Assembly (NCBI RefSeq): GCF_036226925.1
Contig: NZ_CP109031.1
Coordinates: 248,001 to 312,000 of the forward strand
DNA length: 64,000 bases
Direction of reading: 5' to 3'
DNA from: Streptomyces sp. NBC_00659
GTDB taxonomy: Bacteria > Actinomycetota > Actinomycetes > Streptomycetales > Streptomycetaceae
Both the position numbers and the translations under genes were made by a program. Below the pieces are notes generated by a model. The model had not been told where the DNA came from. It saw only the letters and a list, made by a program, of their open reading frames with translations, and searched no databases. Positions 7,599 through 15,975 of this stretch are shown piece after piece. Numbering within the stretch: position 1 is the stretch's first letter; each line of letters opens with the position of its first letter.

Positions 7599-9346
7599 CC
7601 ACTGTGACCGCCGCCGAAGCCCTCGTCGCCCAGCTCGAGTCCTACGGCGTGGAGTACGTCTTCGGCACCTGCGGGCACACCAACATCGCCCTGCTCGACG
7701 CACTCGGCCCGAGCTCGATCGAGTTCGTGATCGCCCGGCACGAACAGGCCGCGGCCCACGCGGCCGACGGCTACGCCCGGGCCACCGGCCGCCCCGGAGT
7801 ACTGCTCACCCATGTGGGGCCGGGCATGATGAACGCCGTCACCGGCGTCGCCACGGCCGCCCTGGACTCCGTGCCGCTGGTCGTCATCACCGGCGACATC
7901 CCCTCCTACTACTACGGCCGGCACCCGCATCAGGAGGTCAACCTCCATGCCGACGCCGACCAGACCGCGATCTACCGGCCCTTCTGCAAGCGCACCTGGG
8001 AGGTCCAGCGGGTCCAGGACATCCCGCGTGTCACCGAGCGGGCCTTCTTCACCGCCGCCGGCGGCCGACCCGGGGCTGTTCTGATCAATGTTCCGATGGA
8101 CCTGTTCAACCGGCCGGTCGCGCCCTACGACAGCGGCCACCCGCTGCCCGGGCACATCGGCCGGCCCGGCCTGGACGAGGCGACCGCCGACCGGATCGCC
8201 CAGGAACTGCTGCAGGCGCAGCGGCCTCTGATCTACTTCGGCGGCGGCCTGCGCGGCCCCCGTGCCCGCGCCGAACTGCTGGCCCTCGCCGAGCACCTCG
8301 ACATCCCGCTCGCCCACTCCCTGATGGGCAAGGGTGTCGTCTCCGACCGTCATCCCCTGCTGCTCGGTATGCCGGGCTTCTGGGGACTGGAGAGCACCCA
8401 CGAACGCACCAAGGGCGCCGATGTCGTCCTGGCGCTGGCCACCCGCTTCGCCGAGACCGACTCCAGTTCCTGGGACGCGACGTACACCTGGAACTTCCCG
8501 CCGAGCCGGCTGCTGCAGATCGACATCGACCCCGCCGAGATCGGCCGCAACTACCCTGTGCACATCGGTGCCGTGGCGGATGTGGAACTCGCCCTGGAGA
8601 AGATCGGTGCGGCGGTCCGGGCCCGCCGGAGCACGCCCGTCTCCCGTCCGGGCCTGCGCGGGAGCATCGCCGCCGCGCGGACCGGTGTGTTCGACGCGGC
8701 ACGCGAGGCCGGACGCAGCGACAACTTCCCGTTGCGGCCCCAGCGCATCCTGACCGACCTTCGCGAGGCCCTGCCGAACGACGCGATCCTGGTCACCGAT
8801 GTCGGCTGGAACAAGAACGGCGTCGCGCAGTGTTACGAACTGCCCGAGGAAGGCCGCTTCATCACTCCGGGAGGCGCATCCACCATGGGCTTCGGCCCGG
8901 CCGCGGCCGTCGGCGTGCAGATCGCCCAGCCCGAGCGCGTCGTGGTCGCCCTCATCGGTGACGGCGGCATGAGCGCCCAGCTGCCCGCGGTGCCCATGGC
9001 GGTCGAGCAGGGCGCGCCCGTCATCTTCGTGGTCATGAACAACCGCGCCCACGGAACCATCGCCGACCTGCAGTCCTCGTCGTTCGGACGTTCCTACGGC
9101 TGCGAGTTCACCGACGCCGAGGGCCGGCCCTACAGCCCGGACTTCGCGCAGTACGGCGAGTCCTGCGGCGCCGCCGGCTACACCGTCACCGCACCCGGCG
9201 ATCTGCGCAAGGCGCTCGACGACGCCATCGCCCGCCGCCGCCCGGCTGTCCTCGATGTCCCCATGGTCAACGAGCCGGTGCCCACCCCGGGTCACTGGAA
9301 CATCAAGGACATCTACGCCGGCCGCTTCCCTGCCGACACCCTCTGA
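7595..9346 (+). CDS. thiamine-diphosphate-dependent enzyme, acetolactate-synthase-like
   Basis: 583 aa with the three-domain ThDP layout: N-terminal Pyr domain with the catalytic Glu50 (ARHEQAAAHAADGYARATG), central domain, and C-terminal PP domain with the ThDP/Mg motif (GDGGM from residue 455 ending in MNN). The family includes acetolactate synthase, sulfoacetaldehyde acetyltransferase, oxalyl-CoA decarboxylase and 2-oxo-acid decarboxylases. No small regulatory subunit lies next to it, so a biosynthetic acetolactate synthase is unlikely. The GTG start overlaps the stop of the aldehyde dehydrogenase gene, which suggests decarboxylation of a 2-oxo acid to an aldehyde handed to that enzyme (inference). 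Confidence 0.88.
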   Translation: MTTVTAAEALVAQLESYGVEYVFGTCGHTNIALLDALGPSSIEFVIARHEQAAAHAADGYARATGRPGVLLTHVGPGMMNAVTGVATAALDSVPLVVITGDIPSYYYGRHPHQEVNLHADADQTAIYRPFCKRTWEVQRVQDIPRVTERAFFTAAGGRPGAVLINVPMDLFNRPVAPYDSGHPLPGHIGRPGLDEATADRIAQELLQAQRPLIYFGGGLRGPRARAELLALAEHLDIPLAHSLMGKGVVSDRHPLLLGMPGFWGLESTHERTKGADVVLALATRFAETDSSSWDATYTWNFPPSRLLQIDIDPAEIGRNYPVHIGAVADVELALEKIGAAVRARRSTPVSRPGLRGSIAAARTGVFDAAREAGRSDNFPLRPQRILTDLREALPNDAILVTDVGWNKNGVAQCYELPEEGRFITPGGASTMGFGPAAAVGVQIAQPERVVVALIGDGGMSAQLPAVPMAVEQGAPVIFVVMNNRAHGTIADLQSSSFGRSYGCEFTDAEGRPYSPDFAQYGESCGAAGYTVTAPGDLRKALDDAIARRRPAVLDVPMVNEPVPTPGHWNIKDIYAGRFPADTL

Positions 9347-9454
9347 CCCCCATCTGTGCAACGCCCGCCGGCCCCGGCATCACGGGTCGGCGGGGTTCGC
9401 GTCGCCTCCCCCACCCCTGCCTTCCGACCCACCGACACCGACGAGGTGACCATC

Positions 9455-10615
9455 ATGTCCCGCATCTCTCAGCCTCCGGCCCCACGCACCCTGCTCGCCG
9501 CCGCCATCGCCGTGGCCGCGACCCTCACCGCCTGCAGCGCACCCGGCGACTCCGACAAGGGCGGCAGCTCCGACTCGGGCCCCATCAAGATCGCCGTCGT
9601 CGACGCCCGCAGCGGCCAGCTCTCCTCTCTGGGCGACTGGGAGTACAAGGGCGCCAAGCTCGCCGTCGACGAGTGGAACAAGAAGGGCGGCATCAACGGC
9701 CGCAAGATCGAGCTGAAGTCGTTCGACGACCAGGGAGACCCGACCACGGGCACCAACCTGGCCCGCAAGATCTCCAGCGAGCACTACATCGCGATGATCG
9801 GCACCGCCGAGAGCGCCGTCACCATCGCGATGGCGCCCGTCCTGAAGCAGGCGGGGATACCCAACATCACCTCCGGCCAGTCCGACGGACTCGTGGCCCT
9901 GAAGAGCGAGTTCCTGTTCCTCAACGGTCCGACCAGCACCACCTACGACAGCACGCTCGCGAAGCACCTGATCCAGGACAAGGGCTACAAGAAGATCGCG
10001 ATGATCACGAACAACGGCTCCTACGGCACCGGTGAGCACGACGCCTTCACCAAGGCAGCCAAGGACCTCGGCGTCACCCCGGTCACCGATCAGGTCGTCA
10101 CCACCGACCAGAAGGAATTCAGCGCCGCCCTCACCAAGATCCGCGCGAAGAAGCCGCAGGTGGTGTTCATCGGCTCGGAAGAGGTCGAGGCCGGCCTCAT
10201 CGTCAAGCAGGCCCGCGACCTGGGCATCACCGTGCCGTTCGCGGGCGCCGCCCCGCAGGGCACCCCGGTCTTCACCCAGACCGCCGGCAAGGAGGCGGCG
10301 GAGGGCACCATCGTCAGCTCTCCCTACCTCGGCAACGACGTCAGCCCGGCGGCACAGAAGTTCGCCGCCGCCTACAAGGCCGCCTACGGCGAGGACGCCG
10401 AACTGCACGGAGCCAAGGCCTACGACGGCACCAGCATCCTGCTCACCGCGTTGAAGAACAGCAAGGTGGCGACCGGCAAGAAGCTCGCCGACGCGATCCG
10501 CGCGACCCGGTACGACGGCCTGCTCGGACAGTTCCAGTACGGCGCCGACGGCGTCGGCATCACCAAGACCAGCATCGGAGTCATCAAGTCCGGCGCGCTC
10601 GTCGCGCAGAACTGA
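9455..10615 (+). CDS. branched-chain-amino-acid-type ABC substrate-binding lipoprotein
   Basis: 386 aa. It has a lipoprotein signal with lipobox LTAC (Cys about residue 25), then a type I periplasmic-binding fold (PIKIAVVDARSGQLSSLGDWEYKGAKLAVDEWNKKGGINGR, as in LivJ/LivK). ATG 9455 follows GAGG by about 8 bases; the longer frame upstream has no signal. It is the first gene of the importer block, 108 bases after the ThDP enzyme. It should capture the substrate outside the membrane for the following LivH/LivMG/LivF proteins. Given the neighbours, the ligand is more likely a 2-oxo acid, aromatic acid or similar carbon source than leucine. Confidence 0.92.
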   Translation: MSRISQPPAPRTLLAAAIAVAATLTACSAPGDSDKGGSSDSGPIKIAVVDARSGQLSSLGDWEYKGAKLAVDEWNKKGGINGRKIELKSFDDQGDPTTGTNLARKISSEHYIAMIGTAESAVTIAMAPVLKQAGIPNITSGQSDGLVALKSEFLFLNGPTSTTYDSTLAKHLIQDKGYKKIAMITNNGSYGTGEHDAFTKAAKDLGVTPVTDQVVTTDQKEFSAALTKIRAKKPQVVFIGSEEVEAGLIVKQARDLGITVPFAGAAPQGTPVFTQTAGKEAAEGTIVSSPYLGNDVSPAAQKFAAAYKAAYGEDAELHGAKAYDGTSILLTALKNSKVATGKKLADAIRATRYDGLLGQFQYGADGVGITKTSIGVIKSGALVAQN

Positions 10616-10622
10616 GGACGAC

Positions 10623-11492
10623 GTGCAAGACACCCTCCAAACACTCGTCAGCGGTCTGAGTCTCGGGGCCGTGTACGCCCTGGTCGCGATGGGCTTCTCC
10701 CTCGTCTACCGCACGATGGGGCTGGTCAACTTCGCGCACGCGGACATCGCCATGATCGGCGCGTACGCCGCGTCCACGTTCTACCTGACGTCGAAGCTGC
10801 CCTTCGCCGTGGCCATGGTGACCGCCATCGTGGTCACCGGGGCCATCGGCCTGGTCATCGAGCGGGTACTGCGCCCGCTGGAGAACAAGGACTTCGACCT
10901 GATGCTGATCGGCACGATCGGCTTCGGCATCGTGCTCCAGGCGGTCGCCGTCCTCATCTGGGGCACCACCGGCCGCGCCGTCCCCTCGCCCCTCCACTCC
11001 GCGCCCCTGGACATCTCCGGCATCCGGGTACGCACCTACGACCTGCTGGTCATGGCGGTCGCCGCGATTGCCGTCGTCGCCCTGGCCCTCTTCCTGTCAC
11101 GCACCAAGCGCGGCGCGGCCATGCAGGCGGTCGCGATGGACCACGAGGCGGCCACCGCCGTAGGAATCAACGTGGGCCGCAGCAACGCCCTGGCCTTCGC
11201 CATCGGAGCCGGACTGGCCGCCCTCGCGGGCGGCCTGGTCGGCCCCATGCTCTACGTCGACGCATCCCTCGGCGGGGCGCTGGGCATCAAGGGCTTCGCC
11301 GCGGCGATGCTCGGCGGTTTCGGCTCGGTCCAAGGGGCAGTGGTGGGCGGCATCGCGATCGGCGTCCTCGACTCCTACGCGGCCGGCCACTTCCAGGGCT
11401 ACTCGGTCCTGGTCACTTTCCTGGTCTTCACCGTGGCGATCATGATCCGGCCCACGGGGATCTTCGGCGAGAGGACGGTCAGCCGCGCATGA
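10623..11492 (+). CDS. ABC transporter permease, LivH-type
   Basis: 289 aa, very hydrophobic with about eight membrane segments. The LivH signature GLSLGAVYALVAMGFSLVYRTMGLVNFAHAD lies at the N-terminus and GAGLAALAGGLVGPML with FGSVQGAVVGG in the second half. GTG 10623 is used, with GAGGA just upstream, 7 bases after the binding-protein stop. Its 3' end overlaps the next gene by 4 bases (ATGA). It pairs with the LivM half of the next protein to form the channel. Confidence 0.93.
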   Translation: MQDTLQTLVSGLSLGAVYALVAMGFSLVYRTMGLVNFAHADIAMIGAYAASTFYLTSKLPFAVAMVTAIVVTGAIGLVIERVLRPLENKDFDLMLIGTIGFGIVLQAVAVLIWGTTGRAVPSPLHSAPLDISGIRVRTYDLLVMAVAAIAVVALALFLSRTKRGAAMQAVAMDHEAATAVGINVGRSNALAFAIGAGLAALAGGLVGPMLYVDASLGGALGIKGFAAAMLGGFGSVQGAVVGGIAIGVLDSYAAGHFQGYSVLVTFLVFTVAIMIRPTGIFGERTVSRA

Positions 11493-13321
11493 AGAGCCGC
11501 ATTGCCACGACAGTCGCGATCGTCGTCGCCGCCTGGGTACTCCCCTACGGTCTGGGGAGCTACACCATCCACGTCGTGAACATCGCCCTCATCTATGCCC
11601 TGCTGGCGATCGGGATGGGCCTGGCGATGGGCATCTCCGGCCAGATCAACCTCGCCCAGGTCGCGTTCTTCGGCGTCGGCGCCTACACGGTGGCCATCCT
11701 CACCACCCACTACGGGTACGGCTTCTGGGCCGCGGCCCTGCTCGCCGTCCTGGCCACCGTCATCACCGGCCTGTTCGTCGGCATCCCAGCCCTGCGAATG
11801 CAGTCTCACTATCTGGGGATCGTGACCCTCGGTCTCGCCCTGGGATTCATCAACTGGATCACCAACGCCCACATCTCCGGCGGCGCCGACGGCATCTCCG
11901 GTGTCCCCGGCCCCACACTGCCCGGTATCGATCTCTCCAGCGAGTACCTCTACTACTACCTGGAAGCCGTGGTCTTCGGCCTCGCGCTCGTCTTCGGCCT
12001 CTTCGTCGTCCGCACCTCGCTCGGCCGTCGTCTGCGCGCCATGCGCGACGACTCCCTGGCGGCCGGGGCAATGGGTGCGGAGATCCCGCTGCTGCGGATG
12101 ACAGCCTTCCTCCTGGCCAGTTTCTACGGCGGCCTCGCCGGAGTCCTCTATTCGGGTCTCATCCGGTACGTCGCACCGGAGACGTTCTCCATCGGGAACA
12201 TGTTCATCCTGCTGGCGATGGTCATCATCGGCGGCCGCCGATCCCTGGTGGGCTGTGTGGTCGGAGCCATCGGACTGACTCTGGTCCGGGAATGGCTGTC
12301 GGACTTCTCCACCTACGCCCAACTCGGCTACGGCATCGTCGTCGTCCTCATGGTCGTGTTCGCGCCGACCGGTCTCGCCGGCATCCCGGCGCGGCTGCGC
12401 GGCGTGTACGAGCGTCGGCGCGGCCGGGAGTCCGTCCGCGCCGAACTGCGGCCCTTCACGCCCTACTCCCCCATCGAGCGTTCCGACACCGCGGACGTGC
12501 TGCTGGCGGTGGAAGGCGTCACCAAGCAGTTCCGGGGACTGCGAGCGCTCGATGAGGTGTCCTTTGCCGTGAACGACGGCGAGATCCGAGGGATCGTCGG
12601 TCCCAACGGCTCCGGAAAGACGACCCTGTTCAACGTGATCAGCGGCTTCTACCGGGCGACCGCGGGCACGGTCCGCTTTGCCGGCAGCGACACCACCGCT
12701 GCGCGGCCCTACGCCCTGTCGCTGGCCGGCCTGTCCCGCACCTTCCAGAACCTGCGCCTGTTCGGGCAGCTGACCGTCCGCGAGAACATCCTCGTCGCGC
12801 TCGACCGCAGCCGCACCCGGTCGATCTGGCAGTACGCCGTGTGGCAGCCGGGAGTGTGGGCGCACGAGCGTCGGCTGCGGGCACAGGCGGCCGAGGTCCT
12901 CGAGCGCTTCGGTCTCGCGGACTTCGCGGACGCCGGCCCCACGGCACTGCCGTACGGCATCCAGCGCCGTATCGAGATCGCCCGCGCCATGGCGGGCCGG
13001 CCCCGGCTGCTGCTGCTCGACGAACCGGCCGCCGGTCTCAACGGCGAGGAGGTACAGCAGCTCATCCGCATCGTCCGCTCGATCAGGGACAGCGGCACCA
13101 CCGTGATCCTCATCGAGCACAACATGGGACTGGTGATGTCGCTGTGCGAGAAGGTCACCGTCCTGTCCAGCGGGAACGTCATCGCGGAGGGCACTCCTCA
13201 GCAGGTCGTGACCGCACCGGAGGTCATCGAGGCCTATCTCGGCGAGTCCGACCTGGCCGAGCTCGGCATGGACACTCCCGAGGCCGACCAGTCCGACCGT
13301 GCGAAGGAGGCGACCTCGTGA
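11489..13321 (+). CDS. fused ABC permease-ATPase, LivM-LivG type
   Basis: 610 aa. Residues 1-310 are a LivM-type permease (YALLAIGMGLAMGISGQINLAQVAFFGVGAY). A short linker leads to a LivG-type ATPase from about residue 340, with Walker A GPNGSGKTT near 371-379, an ABC signature degenerated to LPYGIQRRIEIA, Walker B LLLLDEPAAGL and the switch His in LIEHNMG. LivM and LivG are separate genes in most bacteria, though fusions are known in actinobacteria. The reading frame is continuous across the junction. The ends overlap both neighbours by 4 bases (ATGA and GTGA), so livH-livMG-livF is one tightly coupled unit. Confidence 0.93.
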   Translation: MKSRIATTVAIVVAAWVLPYGLGSYTIHVVNIALIYALLAIGMGLAMGISGQINLAQVAFFGVGAYTVAILTTHYGYGFWAAALLAVLATVITGLFVGIPALRMQSHYLGIVTLGLALGFINWITNAHISGGADGISGVPGPTLPGIDLSSEYLYYYLEAVVFGLALVFGLFVVRTSLGRRLRAMRDDSLAAGAMGAEIPLLRMTAFLLASFYGGLAGVLYSGLIRYVAPETFSIGNMFILLAMVIIGGRRSLVGCVVGAIGLTLVREWLSDFSTYAQLGYGIVVVLMVVFAPTGLAGIPARLRGVYERRRGRESVRAELRPFTPYSPIERSDTADVLLAVEGVTKQFRGLRALDEVSFAVNDGEIRGIVGPNGSGKTTLFNVISGFYRATAGTVRFAGSDTTAARPYALSLAGLSRTFQNLRLFGQLTVRENILVALDRSRTRSIWQYAVWQPGVWAHERRLRAQAAEVLERFGLADFADAGPTALPYGIQRRIEIARAMAGRPRLLLLDEPAAGLNGEEVQQLIRIVRSIRDSGTTVILIEHNMGLVMSLCEKVTVLSSGNVIAEGTPQQVVTAPEVIEAYLGESDLAELGMDTPEADQSDRAKEATS

Positions 13322-14052
13322 AGGTCATCGCAGGCACCACCGCAGAGTGCCTGAGTGTGCGGGAACTGAGCGTGCACTACGGCGGGGTCCAAGCCGTCAG
13401 CTCCATCGACTTCACCGTGGAGCCCGGCCAGTCCGTCGGCATCATCGGCGCCAACGGCGCCGGCAAGACCTCCACCCTCAAGGCGCTCATGGGCCTGGTC
13501 CCGCGCAGCAGCGGCATCATCCACCTCGGCAACAAGGACCTCACCCGGGTCAAGGCCCGCGACATGGTCCGCCACGGCATCGGCTACGTCCCCGAGGGCC
13601 GGCACGTCTTCCCCGGACTGCCCGTCGAGAAGAATCTCCTCCTGGGCGCCTACTCCCGCGCCTGGGACAAGGACACCCACCAGCAACTCGACGAGATCTA
13701 CGCTCTCTTCCCCGTATTGAAGGAGATGCGCGAGCGTCTGGCAGGGGCGCTGTCCGGCGGGCAGCAGCAGATGCTCGCCATCGGCCGTGCCCTGATGGCC
13801 CGGCCGCGTCTGCTGGTGCTGGACGAACCGTCCATGGGCCTGTCGCCGAAGCTCGTCGGCAGCATTCTCGACGTGCTGTTGCGGCTGCGCGAGGAAGGAC
13901 TGAGCCTGCTCCTGGTGGAGCAGAACGCCAAGCTCACCTTCGGGGTGACCAGTCACTGCATCGTGATGGAGAACGGTCAGGTCGCCATGCGAGGCACCTC
14001 CGCACAGCTCAGCCACAACCCGCGGGTGCGGGAGGTGTACCTGGGACTTTGA
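13318..14052 (+). CDS. ABC transporter ATPase, LivF-type
   Basis: 244 aa. Walker A GANGAGKTS, signature LSGGQQQMLAIGRALM, Walker B LLVLDEPSMGLSP and LLLVEQNAK are all intact. GTG 13318 overlaps the previous stop and has AAGGAGG 7 bases upstream. It is the second ATPase of the importer. The protein ends in a normal LivF-like tail (REVYLGL). Its TGA is shared with the first bases of the hairpin that ends a TnpB-type element remnant, so the stop codon seems to be built by the insertion junction. Confidence 0.93.
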   Translation: MKVIAGTTAECLSVRELSVHYGGVQAVSSIDFTVEPGQSVGIIGANGAGKTSTLKALMGLVPRSSGIIHLGNKDLTRVKARDMVRHGIGYVPEGRHVFPGLPVEKNLLLGAYSRAWDKDTHQQLDEIYALFPVLKEMRERLAGALSGGQQQMLAIGRALMARPRLLVLDEPSMGLSPKLVGSILDVLLRLREEGLSLLLVEQNAKLTFGVTSHCIVMENGQVAMRGTSAQLSHNPRVREVYLGL

Positions 14053-14082
14053 ATCCTCCCCTCCCTGAAAGGGAGGGGATTC
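14051..14082. repeat. hairpin at the right end of an IS200/IS605-type (TnpB) element; probable terminator
   Basis: GAATCCT-CCCCTCCC-TGAAA-GGGAGGGG-ATTC: an 8-bp GC stem with GAATC/ATTC flanks, directly at the stop of livF. Hairpins of this form close the right end of IS1341-like elements and lie in the 3' part of TnpB guide (omega/re) RNAs. The TnpB remnant lies just to the right in the matching orientation. It may also end transcription of the ABC operon. Confidence 0.6.
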
Positions 14083-14087
14083 CTGGC

Positions 14088-14310
14088 TCAGGCTCCCTCC
14101 GAGAGCGGCGCTCCCGGAGGTCTTACGCCCTCGCCACCAGCCGGGTTGAGACCAGCCCGGACCAGCATCACGCGGGCGGAGTTCTTGTCCCTGGGAGACA
14201 CGGCCCCGCACGCGTTGCAGGTGTAGGTGCGTTCCGAAAGAGGAAGTGCGTGCTTGGTTCTCGCTCCGCACTGTGCGCAGTCCATGGTGGTGTGCGCGGG
14301 GTGCACGAGA
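14088..14310 (-). pseudogene. tnpB: tnpB C-terminal remnant (IS200/IS605 family)
   Basis: About 74 codons of TnpB are left. They hold the zinc ribbon (CAQCG ... CNACG) and the last RuvC motif (SPRDKNSARVML), followed by the normal short tail and TGA. Everything upstream (RuvC I/II and the N-terminal domain) is gone. At about 14310 the sequence changes to the broken reductase on the other strand. The element's right-end hairpin at 14051-14082 is kept, so the region that would specify the 3' end of the guide RNA is still there, but no nuclease can be made. Confidence 0.75.
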
Positions 14311-14315
14311 CGGAC

Positions 14316-15165
14316 GGGAAGAGGTGGCGAACACCCCACACCGTGCGGCGCGGGCCCGAATCCTGGTCGCCGGCGGCGGCCCCGCCGGCATGGAGACGGC
14401 CAGTCTGATGGCCGAGGACGGGCACACCGTCCGGCTACTGGAGGCGGGATCGCGGCTGGGCGGGGCGTTCCGTCCGGCTGCGGGTCTGCGGCAGCACCCG
14501 GACCACCGGCTCCTCCTCGACCGGCTGGAGGGCGAACTCGACCGGCTGGGTGTCGTCGTACACACCGAACGGCCCGTCGACGAGGAAGTGTTGGCGAGCA
14601 GAGACGACGCGATCGTCGTGACCACCGGCGCTGTCGGCCGGGACGCAGCAGGTCTGCTGCGTGCGGGAGCCGGCCTGCGTGACACGTTCGACGTGCGGAC
14701 ATGGCCGGCGGCGGGAGGCGGGCGGACCACTGCCTGATCTGGGGCGCCGACCGTGATGGGGTGGCCGTGGCGGATCACCTGGCGACGACCGGTACCACCG
14801 TGGTTCTCGTCGGCTCGCAGACCACCCTCGCGCCGGAGGTCGGACGTCGGGCCAAGATCCTCACCGTTCCCCGGCTGGAGCACCATCCGAGCGTCCGGAT
14901 CGTACTCGACGCCGACGTGACGGAGCTGGAGGAACGGCCGGTGAGAATCCGCACGGCCGGTACCGAGGAGTGGATCGACGCGCCCGGTCCGCTGCTCGTG
15001 TCGCAGGGCACAGTGCCCGACACCCGGCTTCTCGACGCGTGCCTGCGCCGCAGGCCCCGGCTGGGGGTATATCCGGTGGGGGCGGCGGACGAAGCGGGCA
15101 CCTCCCTGAACCAGTGCTTCGCCTCCGCCGAGCAGACGGCCAGGACGCTTCGCTCACGCCTGTGA
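14316..15165 (+). pseudogene. broken Old-Yellow-Enzyme / 2,4-dienoyl-CoA-reductase-type oxidoreductase, C-terminal half
   Basis: The first frame gives a dinucleotide-binding start (ARILVAGGGPAGMETASLMAEDGHTVRLLEAGSRLGG) that stops near 14737. Homology then continues in another frame (CLIWGADRDGVAVADHLATTGTTVVLVG ... VYPVGAADEAGTSLNQCF) to the stop at 15165. This is the FAD/NAD(P) module that follows the TIM barrel in FadH/OYE-like reductases. The TIM barrel is missing, replaced by the TnpB remnant, and a frameshift lies around 14700-14737. It is convergent with the TetR gene and overlaps its 3' end by 12 bases. Confidence 0.7.
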
Positions 15166-15837
15166 GACCACCGGCTGTACCCGCTGCGCGGCAGTGCCCG
15201 TCAGATAGTTGACGACCATGTCTCCGAGCATGGTGCGAAACCGGTCACGGTGCACCGGCGCCAGCAGGTCGCAGTCGAACAGCGCTGCGAAGGTGTGCCG
15301 GTTGGCCACCGGGAAGACACAGAACGAGCTGATGAAGGCGTGCATGCCGATCGCATCGACGTCAGCGGTGATCTGCCCGTTCTCCCGTCCCCGGCGCAGG
15401 ATCCGTTCGATGACCGCGAGCGCCGGGGTCCGCAGGTCCGTCAGGTGCCGCGACCGGGCCAGGTGACGACCCCGGTGGACGTTCTCGATGCTCACCAGGC
15501 GGACGAAGTCGGGGTGGGCCTCGTGATGGTCGAAGGTCAGCTCCGCCAGCCGTCGCATCGCCTCCACCGGGTCCTGCTCATCGGCGTCCAACAGCAGCTC
15601 CTGCTGGCGGATTTCGCGGTACGCCCCCTCCAGGATGGCTGTGAACAGGCCTTCCTTGCTGCCGAAGTAGTAGTAGATCATCCTCTTGCTGGTACGGGTC
15701 CGAGCGGCGATCTCGTCCATGCGTGCGCCGGCGTACCCGGCTTCAGCGAACTCCGCTCTGGCTGCCGCGAGTATCTCGCGCCGTGTGCGGTCGGCGTCGT
15801 GCGAACGGTGCTCGTCCGAAGGGGCAGCCGTGCCCAT
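15154..15837 (-). CDS. TetR/AcrR family transcriptional regulator
   Basis: 227 aa from ATG 15837, which has GGGGG 5 bases upstream; ATG 15849 in the same frame is a fair alternative. The HTH is clear at about residues 20-65 (REILAAARAEFAEAGYAGARMDEIAARTRTSKRMIYYYFGSKEGLF). The rest is a ligand-binding helical domain with VDAIGMHAFISSFCVF. It is divergent from the shikimate-dehydrogenase-like gene, and a perfect 14-bp palindrome lies between the two starts. It therefore most likely represses itself and that gene. Confidence 0.9.
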   Translation of the reverse strand: MGTAAPSDEHRSHDADRTRREILAAARAEFAEAGYAGARMDEIAARTRTSKRMIYYYFGSKEGLFTAILEGAYREIRQQELLLDADEQDPVEAMRRLAELTFDHHEAHPDFVRLVSIENVHRGRHLARSRHLTDLRTPALAVIERILRRGRENGQITADVDAIGMHAFISSFCVFPVANRHTFAALFDCDLLAPVHRDRFRTMLGDMVVNYLTGTAAQRVQPVVSQA

Positions 15838-15939
15838 GTGAACCCCCATCGCCCGCCCCCGGCCGGAGGCGCGACGTGCCCTGGGCGCGGTCGGGGCATC
15901 CGTGCCACTTCCCGTAGCGCGCCGATCCTGATATGGATA

Positions 15940-15953
15940 ACGAACTAGTTCGT
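15940..15953. promoter_or_regulatory. 14-bp perfect palindrome, candidate TetR operator
   Basis: ACGAACT-AGTTCGT lies between the divergent TetR gene and the shikimate-dehydrogenase-like gene, about 23 bases before the latter's ATG. Length and symmetry are typical of TetR operators. Bound protein would cover the rightward promoter region. Confidence 0.65.
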
Positions 15954-15975
15954 ACATTACTCTTATGGAGTCGGA

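Noticed and set aside
11399..13120. Leftward 573-codon frame opposite livMG
   Set aside because: Antisense of a well-supported permease-ATPase; Asp/Gly/Glu-rich with no fold.
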